43,075 nucleotides of DNA. Origin: Pseudarthrobacter sulfonivorans (GTDB lineage: Bacteria > Actinomycetota > Actinomycetes > Actinomycetales > Micrococcaceae). The notes below the pieces were generated by a model. That model was not told the origin of the DNA. It saw only the letters and a list, made by a program, of their open reading frames with translations, and searched no databases. Each line of letters begins with the position of its first letter. Positions within the stretch are counted from its first letter, which is position 1. Positions 6,980 to 15,031 of the stretch are shown piece by piece. The DNA is taken from NCBI RefSeq assembly GCF_024391045.1, contig NZ_JANFCZ010000032.1, forward strand, positions 1 to 43,075, given 5' to 3'. Position numbers and translations under genes: made by a program.

Positions 6980-8323
6980 ATGAACCAGCAAATCGTCGGC
7001 CGGAATCCTGGCCGGGCAACGGAGGCAGGACCCGAAGGGGAAGGCGCGGCAAACGATCCGCAGCGACCGGCCGGCACCAAATCCGGCACCAAACCCGGCA
7101 CCACCAACCAGGCCGTGCTGGGACCCTTCACCATCCGTGACGTGACGGTTTTCGCTGCCACGCTGATTCTCCTGGTCGCCTCGCTCCTTCCGATCTTCCT
7201 GGGCCGGTTCAATCTCTGGAATGCCGGCAGCTTGTTTTTCCTTGGCCTCGGCATTGTCCTTCCGCTGATTGCCAGTGCCCTCTTCGCCTCCCGCCGGCTG
7301 GCGCCCAAGACGAAGGTCCGCGTCGGGTCGCTGTCCGTTGACCAGTTCGCCTCCGTGGTGGCGTCCTTCGCCTTGGCGTTCTTCTTTTTGGCCGCCGCCG
7401 CTGCCTACGTCCCGAGCCTCCTGGTAGGCCTGGTGGGCTCCGTGGTCCTGTTCGCTGCGACCGTGCTTAGCCGCTTCATCCCGTTTTTCGCCGGTGACTT
7501 CCAGGGACGCGAGGAAACGCCCGCCCACGTTATGGCCCGCGAGTCGGCCGTCCCGCTGCCCAAACCGCACACCCCGAAAGAACCTAAGCCCGCTGCCGGG
7601 GCTGACTCCGGTTCGAAGCGGAGCTTCGGAATCCCTGCCGGGATCTGGCCGTCCAAGCACCATGCTCCCGCTTCCACGTCCCCTGCGGATGCGGCAGCGG
7701 CGCCGGAAATGACGTCGCCGGCTGCAGGCGCCGCAGCTCCGGCGGCCGCACCGGTTTCCTCGGCCCCTGAGGTCAGGGAATGGACCGCCACCGGTGACCC
7801 CACCCCGGCAACGCAAGCGGCCGACGTCGTTCCTTCAGCGCCGCCGGTTAGCGGCCCCGCCGCGTCAGCCGCCGAGGAGACGATGGTGGCTGACGTCCCG
7901 GCCGCCGCCGGCCCTCCGGCTGACCGCACCGCAGCGGCGGCAACCGCTTCGGCAGGGGCGCCCGTTCCCGAGGCAGGAACGCACGACGGCGGCGCTCAGG
8001 CGCCTGCCCCGGCCCGCCAGTCTGCCGCTGAACCCGTCGCCACTGCAGTCCACCAGCAGGTGCGCAGCGCGGAACCCATCGGCGCGACCGTGGACCCGGC
8101 CAGCCGGCCGGAAGAAGCGGACGAGCCGGCGCACGAGGCCTTCTGGTTCGCCGTGGCGCAACACCGCACCGCCGTGGACCCCCAGACCGGTGCCCCCGCA
8201 TTCGTGATCGAACCCGGCGGCTGGGTGCTGGCCCTCGAGGACCGGGGCCACGAATTCCTGGTCCAGCACACCGACGGACGCGTTGGCGTGCTGCGCGACC
8301 TCAGCAACATCGAGCGCGGCTAG
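6980..8323 (+). CDS. Membrane protein with Ala/Pro linker and conserved C-terminal domain
   Basis: Function unknown. Residues 1-50 are polar, with a KSGTKPGT repeat. Four hydrophobic segments follow at about 56-75, 82-104, 121-142 and 145-170. Residues 175-380 are a low-complexity Ala/Pro/Glu linker. The last 60 residues form a compact segment (EAFWFAVAQHRTAVDPQTGAPAF, then GWVLALEDRG, FLVQHTDGR, GVLRDLSNIERG). I recall similar C-terminal segments in other actinobacterial membrane proteins, but no activity is known to me. The architecture suggests a membrane anchor holding a small domain at a distance. The ATG at 6980 has TAGGAG six bases upstream. The gene is followed nine bases later by nth, so the two may be co-transcribed. 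Confidence 0.8.
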   Translation: MNQQIVGRNPGRATEAGPEGEGAANDPQRPAGTKSGTKPGTTNQAVLGPFTIRDVTVFAATLILLVASLLPIFLGRFNLWNAGSLFFLGLGIVLPLIASALFASRRLAPKTKVRVGSLSVDQFASVVASFALAFFFLAAAAAYVPSLLVGLVGSVVLFAATVLSRFIPFFAGDFQGREETPAHVMARESAVPLPKPHTPKEPKPAAGADSGSKRSFGIPAGIWPSKHHAPASTSPADAAAAPEMTSPAAGAAAPAAAPVSSAPEVREWTATGDPTPATQAADVVPSAPPVSGPAASAAEETMVADVPAAAGPPADRTAAAATASAGAPVPEAGTHDGGAQAPAPARQSAAEPVATAVHQQVRSAEPIGATVDPASRPEEADEPAHEAFWFAVAQHRTAVDPQTGAPAFVIEPGGWVLALEDRGHEFLVQHTDGRVGVLRDLSNIERG

Positions 8324-8331
8324 CCGGGCAC

Positions 8332-9168
8332 GTGGCCACCTCCCGTACGCCCCGTGCCCCCGGGGTTGCCGTACCGCGCCAGCCCGCCGCGGAGTCGTTG
8401 CTGGCATTGAAGCGCCGGGCCCGGCGGATCAACAGGGTCCTGGCGGAGAAATACCCGTACGCCCATGCCGAGCTCGACTTCCGCAACCCGTTCGAGCTGG
8501 TGGTGGCCACCGTCCTGTCCGCGCAGACCACCGACGTGCTGGTCAACCAGGTCACCAAGATCCTGTTTGCCCGGTACCCGGACGCCCGCGCCATGTCCGA
8601 AGCCGAGCCCGCCGAGCTGGAAGCGATCCTGCAGCCCACCGGGTTCTTCCGGGCCAAAACCAGGAACGTGCTGGCGCTGAGCCATCGCCTGGTGGACGAG
8701 TTCAACGGCGAGGTGCCCGGCAGGCTGGAAGACCTGGTGACCCTTCCCGGCGTCGGACGAAAAACCGCGAACGTGGTGCTGGGCAACGCCTTCGGTGTTC
8801 CCGGCATCACCGTCGACACGCACTTCGGCCGGCTGGCGCGGCGTTTCGGCTGGACCCAGTCCGAGGACCCGGTGCAGGTCGAGTTCGATGTCGCCGAGCT
8901 GTTTGAGCCACGGGACTGGACCATGCTCTCGCACCGGGTGGTATTCCACGGCCGCCGGGTGTGCCACTCCCGGCGGCCGGCCTGCGGCGCATGCCCGGTG
9001 GCCAACTGGTGCCCCAGCTACGGGCTCGGTGAGACCGATCCCGTCAAGGCAGCCAAGCTCCTCAAATACGAACTGGCGCCCGGCAGCGAAGCTCTCCTGG
9101 AACAGCTGCTGGCGGAAACCCACCGGGCTGCGGAAATCCGGATGGAATCACAAAGGCGGCTCCCATGA
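8332..9168 (+). CDS. nth: Endonuclease III (DNA glycosylase/AP lyase)
   Basis: Removes oxidised pyrimidines and cuts the abasic site in base-excision repair. Family hallmarks are complete: the helix-hairpin-helix LPGVGRKTANVVL with catalytic Lys144, the catalytic Asp162 in VDTHFGRLARR, and a 4Fe-4S cluster motif near residues 212-228, C-x6-C-x2-C-x5-C (CHSRRPACGACPVANWC). The 278 residues include a basic leader of about 25 residues before the domain. The start is the GTG at 8332; no strong ribosome site precedes it, and an in-frame start slightly downstream cannot be excluded. The stop overlaps the start of the NUDIX gene (ATGA), so the two are translationally coupled. Confidence 0.95.
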   Translation: MATSRTPRAPGVAVPRQPAAESLLALKRRARRINRVLAEKYPYAHAELDFRNPFELVVATVLSAQTTDVLVNQVTKILFARYPDARAMSEAEPAELEAILQPTGFFRAKTRNVLALSHRLVDEFNGEVPGRLEDLVTLPGVGRKTANVVLGNAFGVPGITVDTHFGRLARRFGWTQSEDPVQVEFDVAELFEPRDWTMLSHRVVFHGRRVCHSRRPACGACPVANWCPSYGLGETDPVKAAKLLKYELAPGSEALLEQLLAETHRAAEIRMESQRRLP

Positions 9169-9842
9169 GTGCACGCCAAGACCTGATCGACCTCGTGCGG
9201 AGGTCGAACAATGGGGACGTCACCGCGCCCAACACCGCATGGGCTGCACTGACCGTGGACGAAGCCATTGCCCGCAAGGCAGCCGTCCTGATGTTGTTCG
9301 GCGTGCTCGATGATATTCCGGCCGTGTCCAGCAAGCCTTTGGCGGCGGTCGACCTCGATGTGCTGCTGCTCGAACGCGCGCACACCCTGGGCTCGCACCC
9401 GGGTCAGGTCGCGTTCCCCGGCGGCGGCCTGGACGACGGCGAGACTGCGGTGGCCGCGGCACTCAGGGAAGCCGAGGAGGAAACCGGGCTGGACTCGGCC
9501 GGCGTCGAAGTCCTGGGGAGCCTGCAGGAACTCGGGCTGGCCCGCAGCAATTTCCTGGTGACTCCCGTGCTCGGATGGTGGGCGTCGCCGTCGCCCGTTC
9601 GTGTGGTGGATTACGGCGAATCCGCCCAGGTATTCCGGATCCCGGTCCGCGACCTGCTGGACCCCGCCAACCGGGTCACTGCCACGGTGGGGCGGGACGG
9701 CAGGACCTTCAGCAGCCCCGCGTTTGCCGTGAACGGCGTGCTGGTGTGGGGTTTCACCGGAATCATCCTCGATGGCCTTTTTGAACAGTTGGGGTGGGCG
9801 GTTCCGTGGGACCGGAGCCGCGTGCACGAGGTTGCCTTCTAG
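9165..9842 (+). CDS. NUDIX hydrolase, CoA pyrophosphatase type
   Basis: A 225-residue NUDIX protein. The NUDIX box GGGLDDGETAVAAALREAEEETGL lies near residues 85-108, and just before it SHPGQVAFPGG matches the UPF0035 signature of coenzyme A pyrophosphatases (NudL family). The expected reaction is hydrolysis of CoA or a related dinucleotide to 3',5'-ADP and phosphopantetheine, but substrate choice in this family is hard to read from sequence. It overlaps nth by four bases, and an nth-NUDIX neighbourhood also occurs in mycobacteria. The transcript probably ends at the hairpin at 9908-9941. Confidence 0.9.
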   Translation: MSARQDLIDLVRRSNNGDVTAPNTAWAALTVDEAIARKAAVLMLFGVLDDIPAVSSKPLAAVDLDVLLLERAHTLGSHPGQVAFPGGGLDDGETAVAAALREAEEETGLDSAGVEVLGSLQELGLARSNFLVTPVLGWWASPSPVRVVDYGESAQVFRIPVRDLLDPANRVTATVGRDGRTFSSPAFAVNGVLVWGFTGIILDGLFEQLGWAVPWDRSRVHEVAF

Positions 9843-9907
9843 GCGCACGGGCCGGGTAGCTGTACTGAGTCAGGGCGTTCCGTCTAACCGGCGGGGCCGG
9901 TTTAACG

Positions 9908-9941
9908 GGCTAGGGCCCGGCCTGAGGGCCGGGCCCTAGCC
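9908..9941. terminator. Strong bidirectional hairpin terminator
   Basis: GGCTAGGGCCCGGCC at 9908-9922 pairs perfectly with 9927-9941 (15 bp) around a 4-base loop. It lies between the convergent NUDIX and YegP-like genes, so it can serve both. There is no clear U-run on either side. Confidence 0.85.
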
Positions 9942-9957
9942 GACTGGGTAAATACAC

Positions 9958-10155
9958 CTAACTGGGATGCGGTTTGTGGCGGAGATCCACGACCACCCCT
10001 GTCGCCGCGTTTTCCCGCAAAGCATTGATGCCGTCTTTCAGTGCACCCAGGTGCTTGAAGTCGGGCGAAACGGCCACGATTTTGCCGTTTTTGTCTGTGA
10101 GCTTGAAGCGGTATGCCTCGTCGCCGATTCGGTGTATTTCAAAATTGCCGGGCAT
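9958..10155 (-). CDS. YegP/DUF1508-family small protein
   Basis: A 65-residue protein with one DUF1508 unit: FEIHRIGDEAYRFKLTDKNGKIVAVSPDF is the usual two-strand hairpin, followed by the helix segment KHLGALKDGINALREN. Family members have one or two such units and no agreed biochemical role. The ATG at 10155 is preceded by GGGGAGG at good spacing. It is a single gene closed by the hairpin at 9908-9941. The short inverted repeat AGCCCC/GGGGCT (10190-10195 with 10211-10216) lies in its upstream region. Confidence 0.88.
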   Translation of the reverse strand: MPGNFEIHRIGDEAYRFKLTDKNGKIVAVSPDFKHLGALKDGINALRENAATGVVVDLRHKPHPS

Positions 10156-10277
10156 TATCCGGACCTCCCCTATGCGTCATTGCACGTTGAGCCCCACCAA
10201 TTGCATAAGCGGGGCTTTCCTGACTGTAACCATCGTCACTGCACAGAACTAGCTACTGCCGGGTAGGTTACTTAGGG

Positions 10278-11990
10278 CTACTTCGCGTTGTCGTATGAAT
10301 CCACCACAGCCACGCTAACCGGGAATTCCACCGGTACAGGGCCGAACAACAGCTCCTTGGCCGCTGCGGCCGCCTCCTCGATCGCCCGGATGCAGGCAGT
10401 AACCCCCGCCTCGGGGGCGTGGACCATCACCTCGTCATGCAGGAAGAAGACGAGTTCCGCCTGAACGCCACTCTCGGCACGCAGGGCACGCAGCCGCCGT
10501 CGTAATTCCGCCAGCCAGCATGCTGCCCAGTCGGCGGCGGATCCCTGCACCACAAAGTTGCGCGTGAAACGGCCGCGGGAACGGGCGATCGATTCGGCGC
10601 GGCGCTGTTCCTCCGCCGTGGCCGACTGCTGGCTCCGGAACCAGCGTTCCGACGGCGGCGGGCTGCTGCGGCCCAGCCGCGTGGTCACCGTGCCGCCGGC
10701 TTCACCCTCACGGGCAGCCTGCTCCACAAAACCCACCGCATGGGGGTAGGTTCGGGCCAGCTGCGGCATCAGGCGCCCCGATTCTCCCGTTGTGGCGCCG
10801 TAGATGGCACCCAGGAGGGCCATTTTCGCCTTGGCGCGGTCGCCGCCGAAACCCTGGGCGGCGATGCCCGCGTAGAGGTCCTTGTCGCGCGCGGCTGCGG
10901 CCATTTTCGAGTCCTGCGCGAGAGCCACCAGGACCCGTGGCTCCAGCTGGGACGCGTCGGCGACGATGAGTTTGTGGCCCGGCCCGGCATGGACAGCCCC
11001 CCGGATCTGGCGCGGAATCTGCAGGGCGCCCCCGCCCCGGGAGGCCCAGCGCCCCGACACCACGCCGCCCACCACGTATTCGGGCCGGAAACGTCCGTCG
11101 GTCACCCATGCGTCCAGCCACGTCCAGCCGTTGGCGCTGTGCAGGCGGGAAAGCTTCTTATAGGCCAGGAGCGGTTCAATGGCGGGATGGCTGGACTCCA
11201 TCAGCTCCCACTGCCGCGTGCTTTTGACCTCGATGCCATTGCGGTGCAGGGCGCGCATGAGTTCCTGCGGCGAATCCGGATTCAGCGCGGGCGCGTTGAG
11301 GAGGGCGCGCAGTTCACTGTTCAGGGCTTCAAGTTTCGCAGGCCGGTGGCCCGGCTGGGGCCGGGGTCCCAGATAGTCGGCCAGGATCCGCTCATGCAGG
11401 TCCTCCCGCCACGGAACACCGGCGTGCTGCATCTCCGCGGCGATCATGGCACCGGCGGATTCGGCCGCGAGCAGCAATTGCAGCCGTTTCCGTTTGTTCT
11501 CCTGCGGATCTGCGTCGGCCAGTGCCGCCTGCTGGGCGGCGTACTCCGCCCGCAGTTCCGCGAGGGTGTGGCGGGGTGGCCGGTGTCGGACGTCCTCAAA
11601 CAAAGCGCCGTGATCGGCGGGCGGGGGCGGCGGCTGGAGAGCGCGGGGAGGTTCCTGGGGGTCGTCCAAGGGGGCCTTCTCGGCCTGCCGGGCGTAGTCG
11701 GTGTGGGCGGTGAACTGAGAATACGCCAGGATGGTGCCGCACAGGCTGAGGTCGTAACAGCGCTCCACTTCCACCCCGGCTGCCAGCAGCGCGGGATACC
11801 AGTCCTGCGTGCGGTGCCAGATCCAGCGGGGCGCGGCCTCGCGTGGCCGGGTTTCGAAATAGCGTACGACGCCGGGCAGCTCGCTTGCGCTGAGCAGCCG
11901 CGGTTCGGGGCGGTCGGGGTGCGGATCGCCTGCCTGGGTGACCTGCTGGAGGGCTGCGCCATGGGAGTGGGCGGCGAGCAGCAGGTACAT
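10278..11990 (-). CDS. PolA-like DNA polymerase (family A, actinobacterial bifunctional type)
   Basis: A 570-residue family A polymerase, shorter than PolA because it lacks the 5'-nuclease domain. The polymerase motifs are recognisable: motif A VADASQLEPRVL near residue 342 (the Asp holds the metal), motif B RAKAKMALLGAIYGATTGE near 384, and motif C FFLHDEVMV near 516. The N-terminal 190 residues correspond to the 3'-5' exonuclease fold, but I cannot find a full set of acidic metal ligands, so proofreading may be absent even though databases name this family bifunctional. A true polA is presumably elsewhere. The start is the ATG at 11990 and no good ribosome site precedes it. It is divergent from the small HTH gene, with the twin palindromes about 155 bases upstream of this start. 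Confidence 0.88.
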   Translation of the reverse strand: MYLLLAAHSHGAALQQVTQAGDPHPDRPEPRLLSASELPGVVRYFETRPREAAPRWIWHRTQDWYPALLAAGVEVERCYDLSLCGTILAYSQFTAHTDYARQAEKAPLDDPQEPPRALQPPPPPADHGALFEDVRHRPPRHTLAELRAEYAAQQAALADADPQENKRKRLQLLLAAESAGAMIAAEMQHAGVPWREDLHERILADYLGPRPQPGHRPAKLEALNSELRALLNAPALNPDSPQELMRALHRNGIEVKSTRQWELMESSHPAIEPLLAYKKLSRLHSANGWTWLDAWVTDGRFRPEYVVGGVVSGRWASRGGGALQIPRQIRGAVHAGPGHKLIVADASQLEPRVLVALAQDSKMAAAARDKDLYAGIAAQGFGGDRAKAKMALLGAIYGATTGESGRLMPQLARTYPHAVGFVEQAAREGEAGGTVTTRLGRSSPPPSERWFRSQQSATAEEQRRAESIARSRGRFTRNFVVQGSAADWAACWLAELRRRLRALRAESGVQAELVFFLHDEVMVHAPEAGVTACIRAIEEAAAAAKELLFGPVPVEFPVSVAVVDSYDNAK

Positions 11991-12144
11991 GGGTTCAATT
12001 CTGCCTTGTATCCGGGGTCCGGGCGGACGGCGGTCGGCGGGGCGGCCGGGGCGTTGGTGTGGCCGGAGGGGACGGTTGGCAGGGACGCGCGGTCGGTGCT
12101 CCCAGCCGTCTGCGGGACGGCCGCACGGATTGCTGAGTAAGCGT

Positions 12145-12162
12145 CGTCAACCTATGTTGACG
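12145..12162. promoter_or_regulatory. Operator 1 of the small HTH gene promoter
   Basis: CGTCAAC-CTAT-GTTGACG is a perfect 7-bp-arm palindrome with a 4-base spacer. The right arm supplies the -35 hexamer TTGACG (12157-12162) of the promoter of the HTH gene. Confidence 0.75.
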
Positions 12163-12165
12163 GCG

Positions 12166-12197
12166 CTCCATGCGTCAACTAATGTTGACGCATGGAG
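12166..12197. promoter_or_regulatory. Operator 2 with -10 and start of the small HTH gene
   Basis: CTCCATGCGTCAAC at 12166-12179 pairs with 12184-12197 around TAAT, a perfect 14-bp dyad whose core CGTCAAC-N4-GTTGACG repeats operator 1 with centres 28 bases apart. The -10 hexamer TAATGT (12180-12185) lies in it, 17 bases after the -35 TTGACG, and the ATG at 12192 lies in its right arm. On the opposite strand TTGACG (12173-12178) and TAGGTT (12149-12154) are spaced 18 bases, so a divergent promoter toward the polymerase gene is also possible. Confidence 0.75.
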
Positions 12198-12407
12198 GTG
12201 GACCGGATGAAAACACTGGTGGCATCGATGGACGGGAAAGGCCCCGCGGAAGCGCTCTACGCTGTGGCTGAACTGCAGAAGGAAGTGGGACGCGCCGAAG
12301 ACTCTCTGGTCCGTAAGGCACGGCAGGCCGGCCTCTCCTGGGAGGCGATCGCCCTGTGCCTAGGGGTCAGTAAACAGGCTGTCCACCGCAAATACGGTAA
12401 ACAATAG
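12192..12407 (+). CDS. Small HTH DNA-binding protein, probably autoregulated
   Basis: A 71-residue protein, nearly all HTH: a helical first half (ALYAVAELQKEVGRAEDSLVRKARQAG), then LSWEAIALCLGVSKQAVHRKYGK, a sigma-region-4-like helix-turn-helix. Similar small proteins occur in other actinobacteria, and I recall some next to Clp N-domain genes, but none of those is here. Two starts are possible. The ATG at 12192 follows TAATGT by six bases and fits a leaderless mRNA; the ATG at 12207 has GGAGGT eight bases upstream and would start at MKTLVASMDG. Its promoter is blanketed by two copies of one palindrome, so I infer self-repression. No partner gene follows in the same direction except the pilus operon about 100 bases on. 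Confidence 0.8.
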   Translation: MEVDRMKTLVASMDGKGPAEALYAVAELQKEVGRAEDSLVRKARQAGLSWEAIALCLGVSKQAVHRKYGKQ

Positions 12408-12509
12408 CCGCTGCACGCAAGACGCCGGCGTCCTCCCGCGGTTCTGAAGTTGTCCACATAGCGAGGCATGCCACTGTCGTTTTGATGGGCGGCGACGGAG
12501 AGTTGCTCC

Positions 12510-13712
12510 ATGAGCAGGCACCAGCTATCGCCGTCCCCTTCCGAGCCGCCCACATCCCATCTGGGCCGGGCCCGGCCTTCCCCTGCCGCTTCCGGCAGCG
12601 CTGCCTCCGGTGTGCCAGGTCCAAGGCAGGCCGCGGAAGCGTGGGTGCCGGATTCTGCTGCGGCCGAGGTGCTGCTGGTGACGGGCTACGACTTTTTGCA
12701 GGGCGAAGTGGAACAGATTGTGGCCGCGGCCGGCGGCCACCTGCGGGTGGTGGCAGACGTCGCTGATGCGGCGAGGTACTGGGATTCCGCGGCCGCTGTG
12801 CTGGTGGGAAGCGATGTCCGGGAGTTGCCGCCGCGACGCCGAGCACCCGCCGTGCTGGTGGGCTTGAACGGTGAGGGGGACAGTCTCTGGCATCTCGCCG
12901 CGGCTCTCGGGGCGGAGCGCGTGGCCGTGCTGCCGGACGCCGCGGCATGGCTGGCCGAGTACTTGAGCAGATCGCGTTCGCCGGAGGCCGGTGGCCTCGT
13001 CCTGGGGATTACCGGGGGCTGTGGCGGCGCGGGCGCCACCACCTCGGCCATTTGGATCGCCCAGGCCGCAGCAGGGCTGGGCGTGCGTGTGTTGCTGGTT
13101 GACGGGGATCCCTGGGGCGGGGGCCTGGAACTCGCACTGGCGGCCGAGGAGGTCCCGGGCCTGCGGTGGCCTGATCTGTCCGGTGCGAGCGGCAGCATAG
13201 ATCCCGAGCAGCTCGCTGATTCGCTGCCGATGGTCGGCGGGTTTTGCTTCCTGTCCTGGCCTGGCAACCGGGACCGGCCAGCGCCGGTGGATGCGACCAC
13301 CGCTGGCGGCGTCCTGGATGCTGCCCGGCGGGGCTATGAACTGGTGGTGGTGGACATTGGCCGGGGTACGGAGCCGGTGCAACTTTTTGCATGGGACTGC
13401 GACCGGCTCCTCGTAGTGGTGCCGGCACAACTGAAGGCCGCCGTGGCTACCGCCCGGCTGCTTCATGAGCTTCCGCCGGTGGAGGCGGCGCTCCTTGTCC
13501 GGGGCAAAACCGGAGCGGCGCTGGACGGCGGCCTGATTGCCGATGCCGTCGGACTGCCAGTTCAGGGCCGGGTTCCGGAGCTGCGCGGCGTCACCGCTGC
13601 CGGAGAAAACGGGCGGCTCCTTGACCTTGGTAAACGCCGCAGTGTCCGGCACTTCGCTGCGTCGGTGCTTGACTTGATGGACGGCGAAATTCCCGTCGGA
13701 GACGAACTGTGA
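12510..13712 (+). CDS. ssd: Septum-site-determining protein Ssd / CpaE-TadZ-like
   Basis: A 400-residue MinD/ParA-superfamily protein that heads a Tad pilus operon, where CpaE/TadZ proteins place the machine at the cell pole; the mycobacterial homolog (Rv3660c) has been named Ssd for its effect on septation. Residues 1-45 are a Ser/Pro-rich tail, 48-155 a receiver-like domain, and 165-395 the ATPase fold. The P-loop reads GGCGGAGATT: both lysines expected in the deviant Walker A motif are replaced, so classical ATP hydrolysis is doubtful. LVDGDPWGGGLE (Walker A') and LVVVDIG (Walker B) are kept. The ATG at 12510 has GGAGAG eight bases upstream. Its stop overlaps the tadA start. Confidence 0.9.
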   Translation: MSRHQLSPSPSEPPTSHLGRARPSPAASGSAASGVPGPRQAAEAWVPDSAAAEVLLVTGYDFLQGEVEQIVAAAGGHLRVVADVADAARYWDSAAAVLVGSDVRELPPRRRAPAVLVGLNGEGDSLWHLAAALGAERVAVLPDAAAWLAEYLSRSRSPEAGGLVLGITGGCGGAGATTSAIWIAQAAAGLGVRVLLVDGDPWGGGLELALAAEEVPGLRWPDLSGASGSIDPEQLADSLPMVGGFCFLSWPGNRDRPAPVDATTAGGVLDAARRGYELVVVDIGRGTEPVQLFAWDCDRLLVVVPAQLKAAVATARLLHELPPVEAALLVRGKTGAALDGGLIADAVGLPVQGRVPELRGVTAAGENGRLLDLGKRRSVRHFAASVLDLMDGEIPVGDEL

Positions 13713-15031
13713 GCGCGGGACCGCCGGTCCCCACGCATCCCACACCGTCGCAGGGTTTTCCGCCGCCAGCCGTCCCGCAGCGGGCCGTCCCGCAGCAAAC
13801 CATCCCGCCGCAGCCGGGAAAGCTGGCCGCAACGCGGCGCCGTCAAGCGCGTGTGCTGGACCAGCGGGGCCTTGACTCGGCATTGCTGGAGACGGTCCGC
13901 GAATCAGTCATGGCCGACTCAGGGCCCGTTACCGCCTCCCGCGTTGCTGCGGCAGTGCAGGCCACGGGCCGGCTGCTGGGCACTGCAGGCTCGCTCGCCG
14001 CCGTCGAACGGATCAGTGCGGAACTCAACGGCCTTGGGCCGCTCCAGGAGCTGACCCGCGATGTTCAGGTCACAGACATCTTCGTGAATGCCCCGGACTC
14101 TGTCTGGGTAGATCGCGGGAGGGGGATTGAGCCCGCGGGTGTTTCGTTTGCCGGAGAGGCCCAGGTCAGGGCCCTGGCCTCCCGGCTCGTGGCGGCCGGC
14201 GGAAGACGGCTCGACGACGGTTCGCCATGTGTTGATGTCAGGCTCGACGGCGGCTACCGGGTGCATGCCGTCCTGCCACCGATTTCGACGGCAGGCACCC
14301 TACTGAGTGTAAGGATCCGGCGCGAGCAGGTCTTCACCATGGACGAACTCCGGTCCGGCGGCATGTTCGGCAGCCTGGTGCAGGAGGTTCTCGAACGCAT
14401 GGTCCAGCACCGGCAGAGTTTCCTCATCAGCGGAGCCACCGGATCCGGGAAGACGACACTCCTGTCCACCCTGCTGGGGCTCTGTTCGCCGGCGGAGCGG
14501 CTGGTGCTGATCGAGGACGCCTCAGAACTGAACCCCGTCCATCCACACATTGTTTCGCTCGAGTCCCGGCACGGGAACCTGGAAGGCGGCGGCGAAGTGG
14601 ACCTGAGCGAACTCGTTCGGCAAGCTCTGCGGATGCGCCCGGACCGGCTGGTGGTGGGTGAATGCCGGGGCGCTGAGGTGCGGGAACTCCTCACCGCGAT
14701 GAATACCGGCCACACCGGCGGCGGAGGCACCATCCACGCCAACGCCGCCACCGCTGTCCCCGCCCGATTGACCGCTCTGGGCGCTCTGGCAGGTCTGGGC
14801 CAAGACGCGGTGAGGCTGCAGGCGGCCAGTGCTCTTGACGTGGTGGTCCATGTGGAGCGGTTCCGCCAGCGGCGCCGGGTGGCCTGCGTGGGAGTGGTGC
14901 AGGACGGTCCCGGCGGACTCTCCGTGGTGCCGGCGCTGGTCGACCAAGGAGGCCAAACGTCTACCGGTCCCGGCTGGGAATCACTGACTGCGCGGCTGGG
15001 GCTGTCCTCTGAGCCGGGTATTGCGGCATGA
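13709..15031 (+). CDS. tadA: TadA/CpaF-family secretion ATPase
   Basis: The motor ATPase of the Tad (tight adherence) branch of type II/IV secretion, expected to be a cytoplasmic hexamer driving pilin assembly. The protein has 440 residues. An N-terminal Pro-rich segment is followed by the N-domain (DIFVNAPDSVWVDRGRGIE), then Walker A GATGSGKTTLL near residues 242-252, the Asp box LIEDASEL, Walker B RMRPDRLVVGECRG and the His box GHTGGGGTIHA. All catalytic motifs look intact. It starts with a GTG that overlaps the ssd stop by four bases, and its own stop overlaps tadB in the same way. The set is therefore translationally coupled. Confidence 0.95.
   Translation: MSAGPPVPTHPTPSQGFPPPAVPQRAVPQQTIPPQPGKLAATRRRQARVLDQRGLDSALLETVRESVMADSGPVTASRVAAAVQATGRLLGTAGSLAAVERISAELNGLGPLQELTRDVQVTDIFVNAPDSVWVDRGRGIEPAGVSFAGEAQVRALASRLVAAGGRRLDDGSPCVDVRLDGGYRVHAVLPPISTAGTLLSVRIRREQVFTMDELRSGGMFGSLVQEVLERMVQHRQSFLISGATGSGKTTLLSTLLGLCSPAERLVLIEDASELNPVHPHIVSLESRHGNLEGGGEVDLSELVRQALRMRPDRLVVGECRGAEVRELLTAMNTGHTGGGGTIHANAATAVPARLTALGALAGLGQDAVRLQAASALDVVVHVERFRQRRRVACVGVVQDGPGGLSVVPALVDQGGQTSTGPGWESLTARLGLSSEPGIAA

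Noticed and set aside
12525..13883. 452-residue minus-strand open frame opposite ssd
   Set aside because: Shadow frame rich in Arg, Pro and Gln; ssd is part of a tightly overlapping operon.
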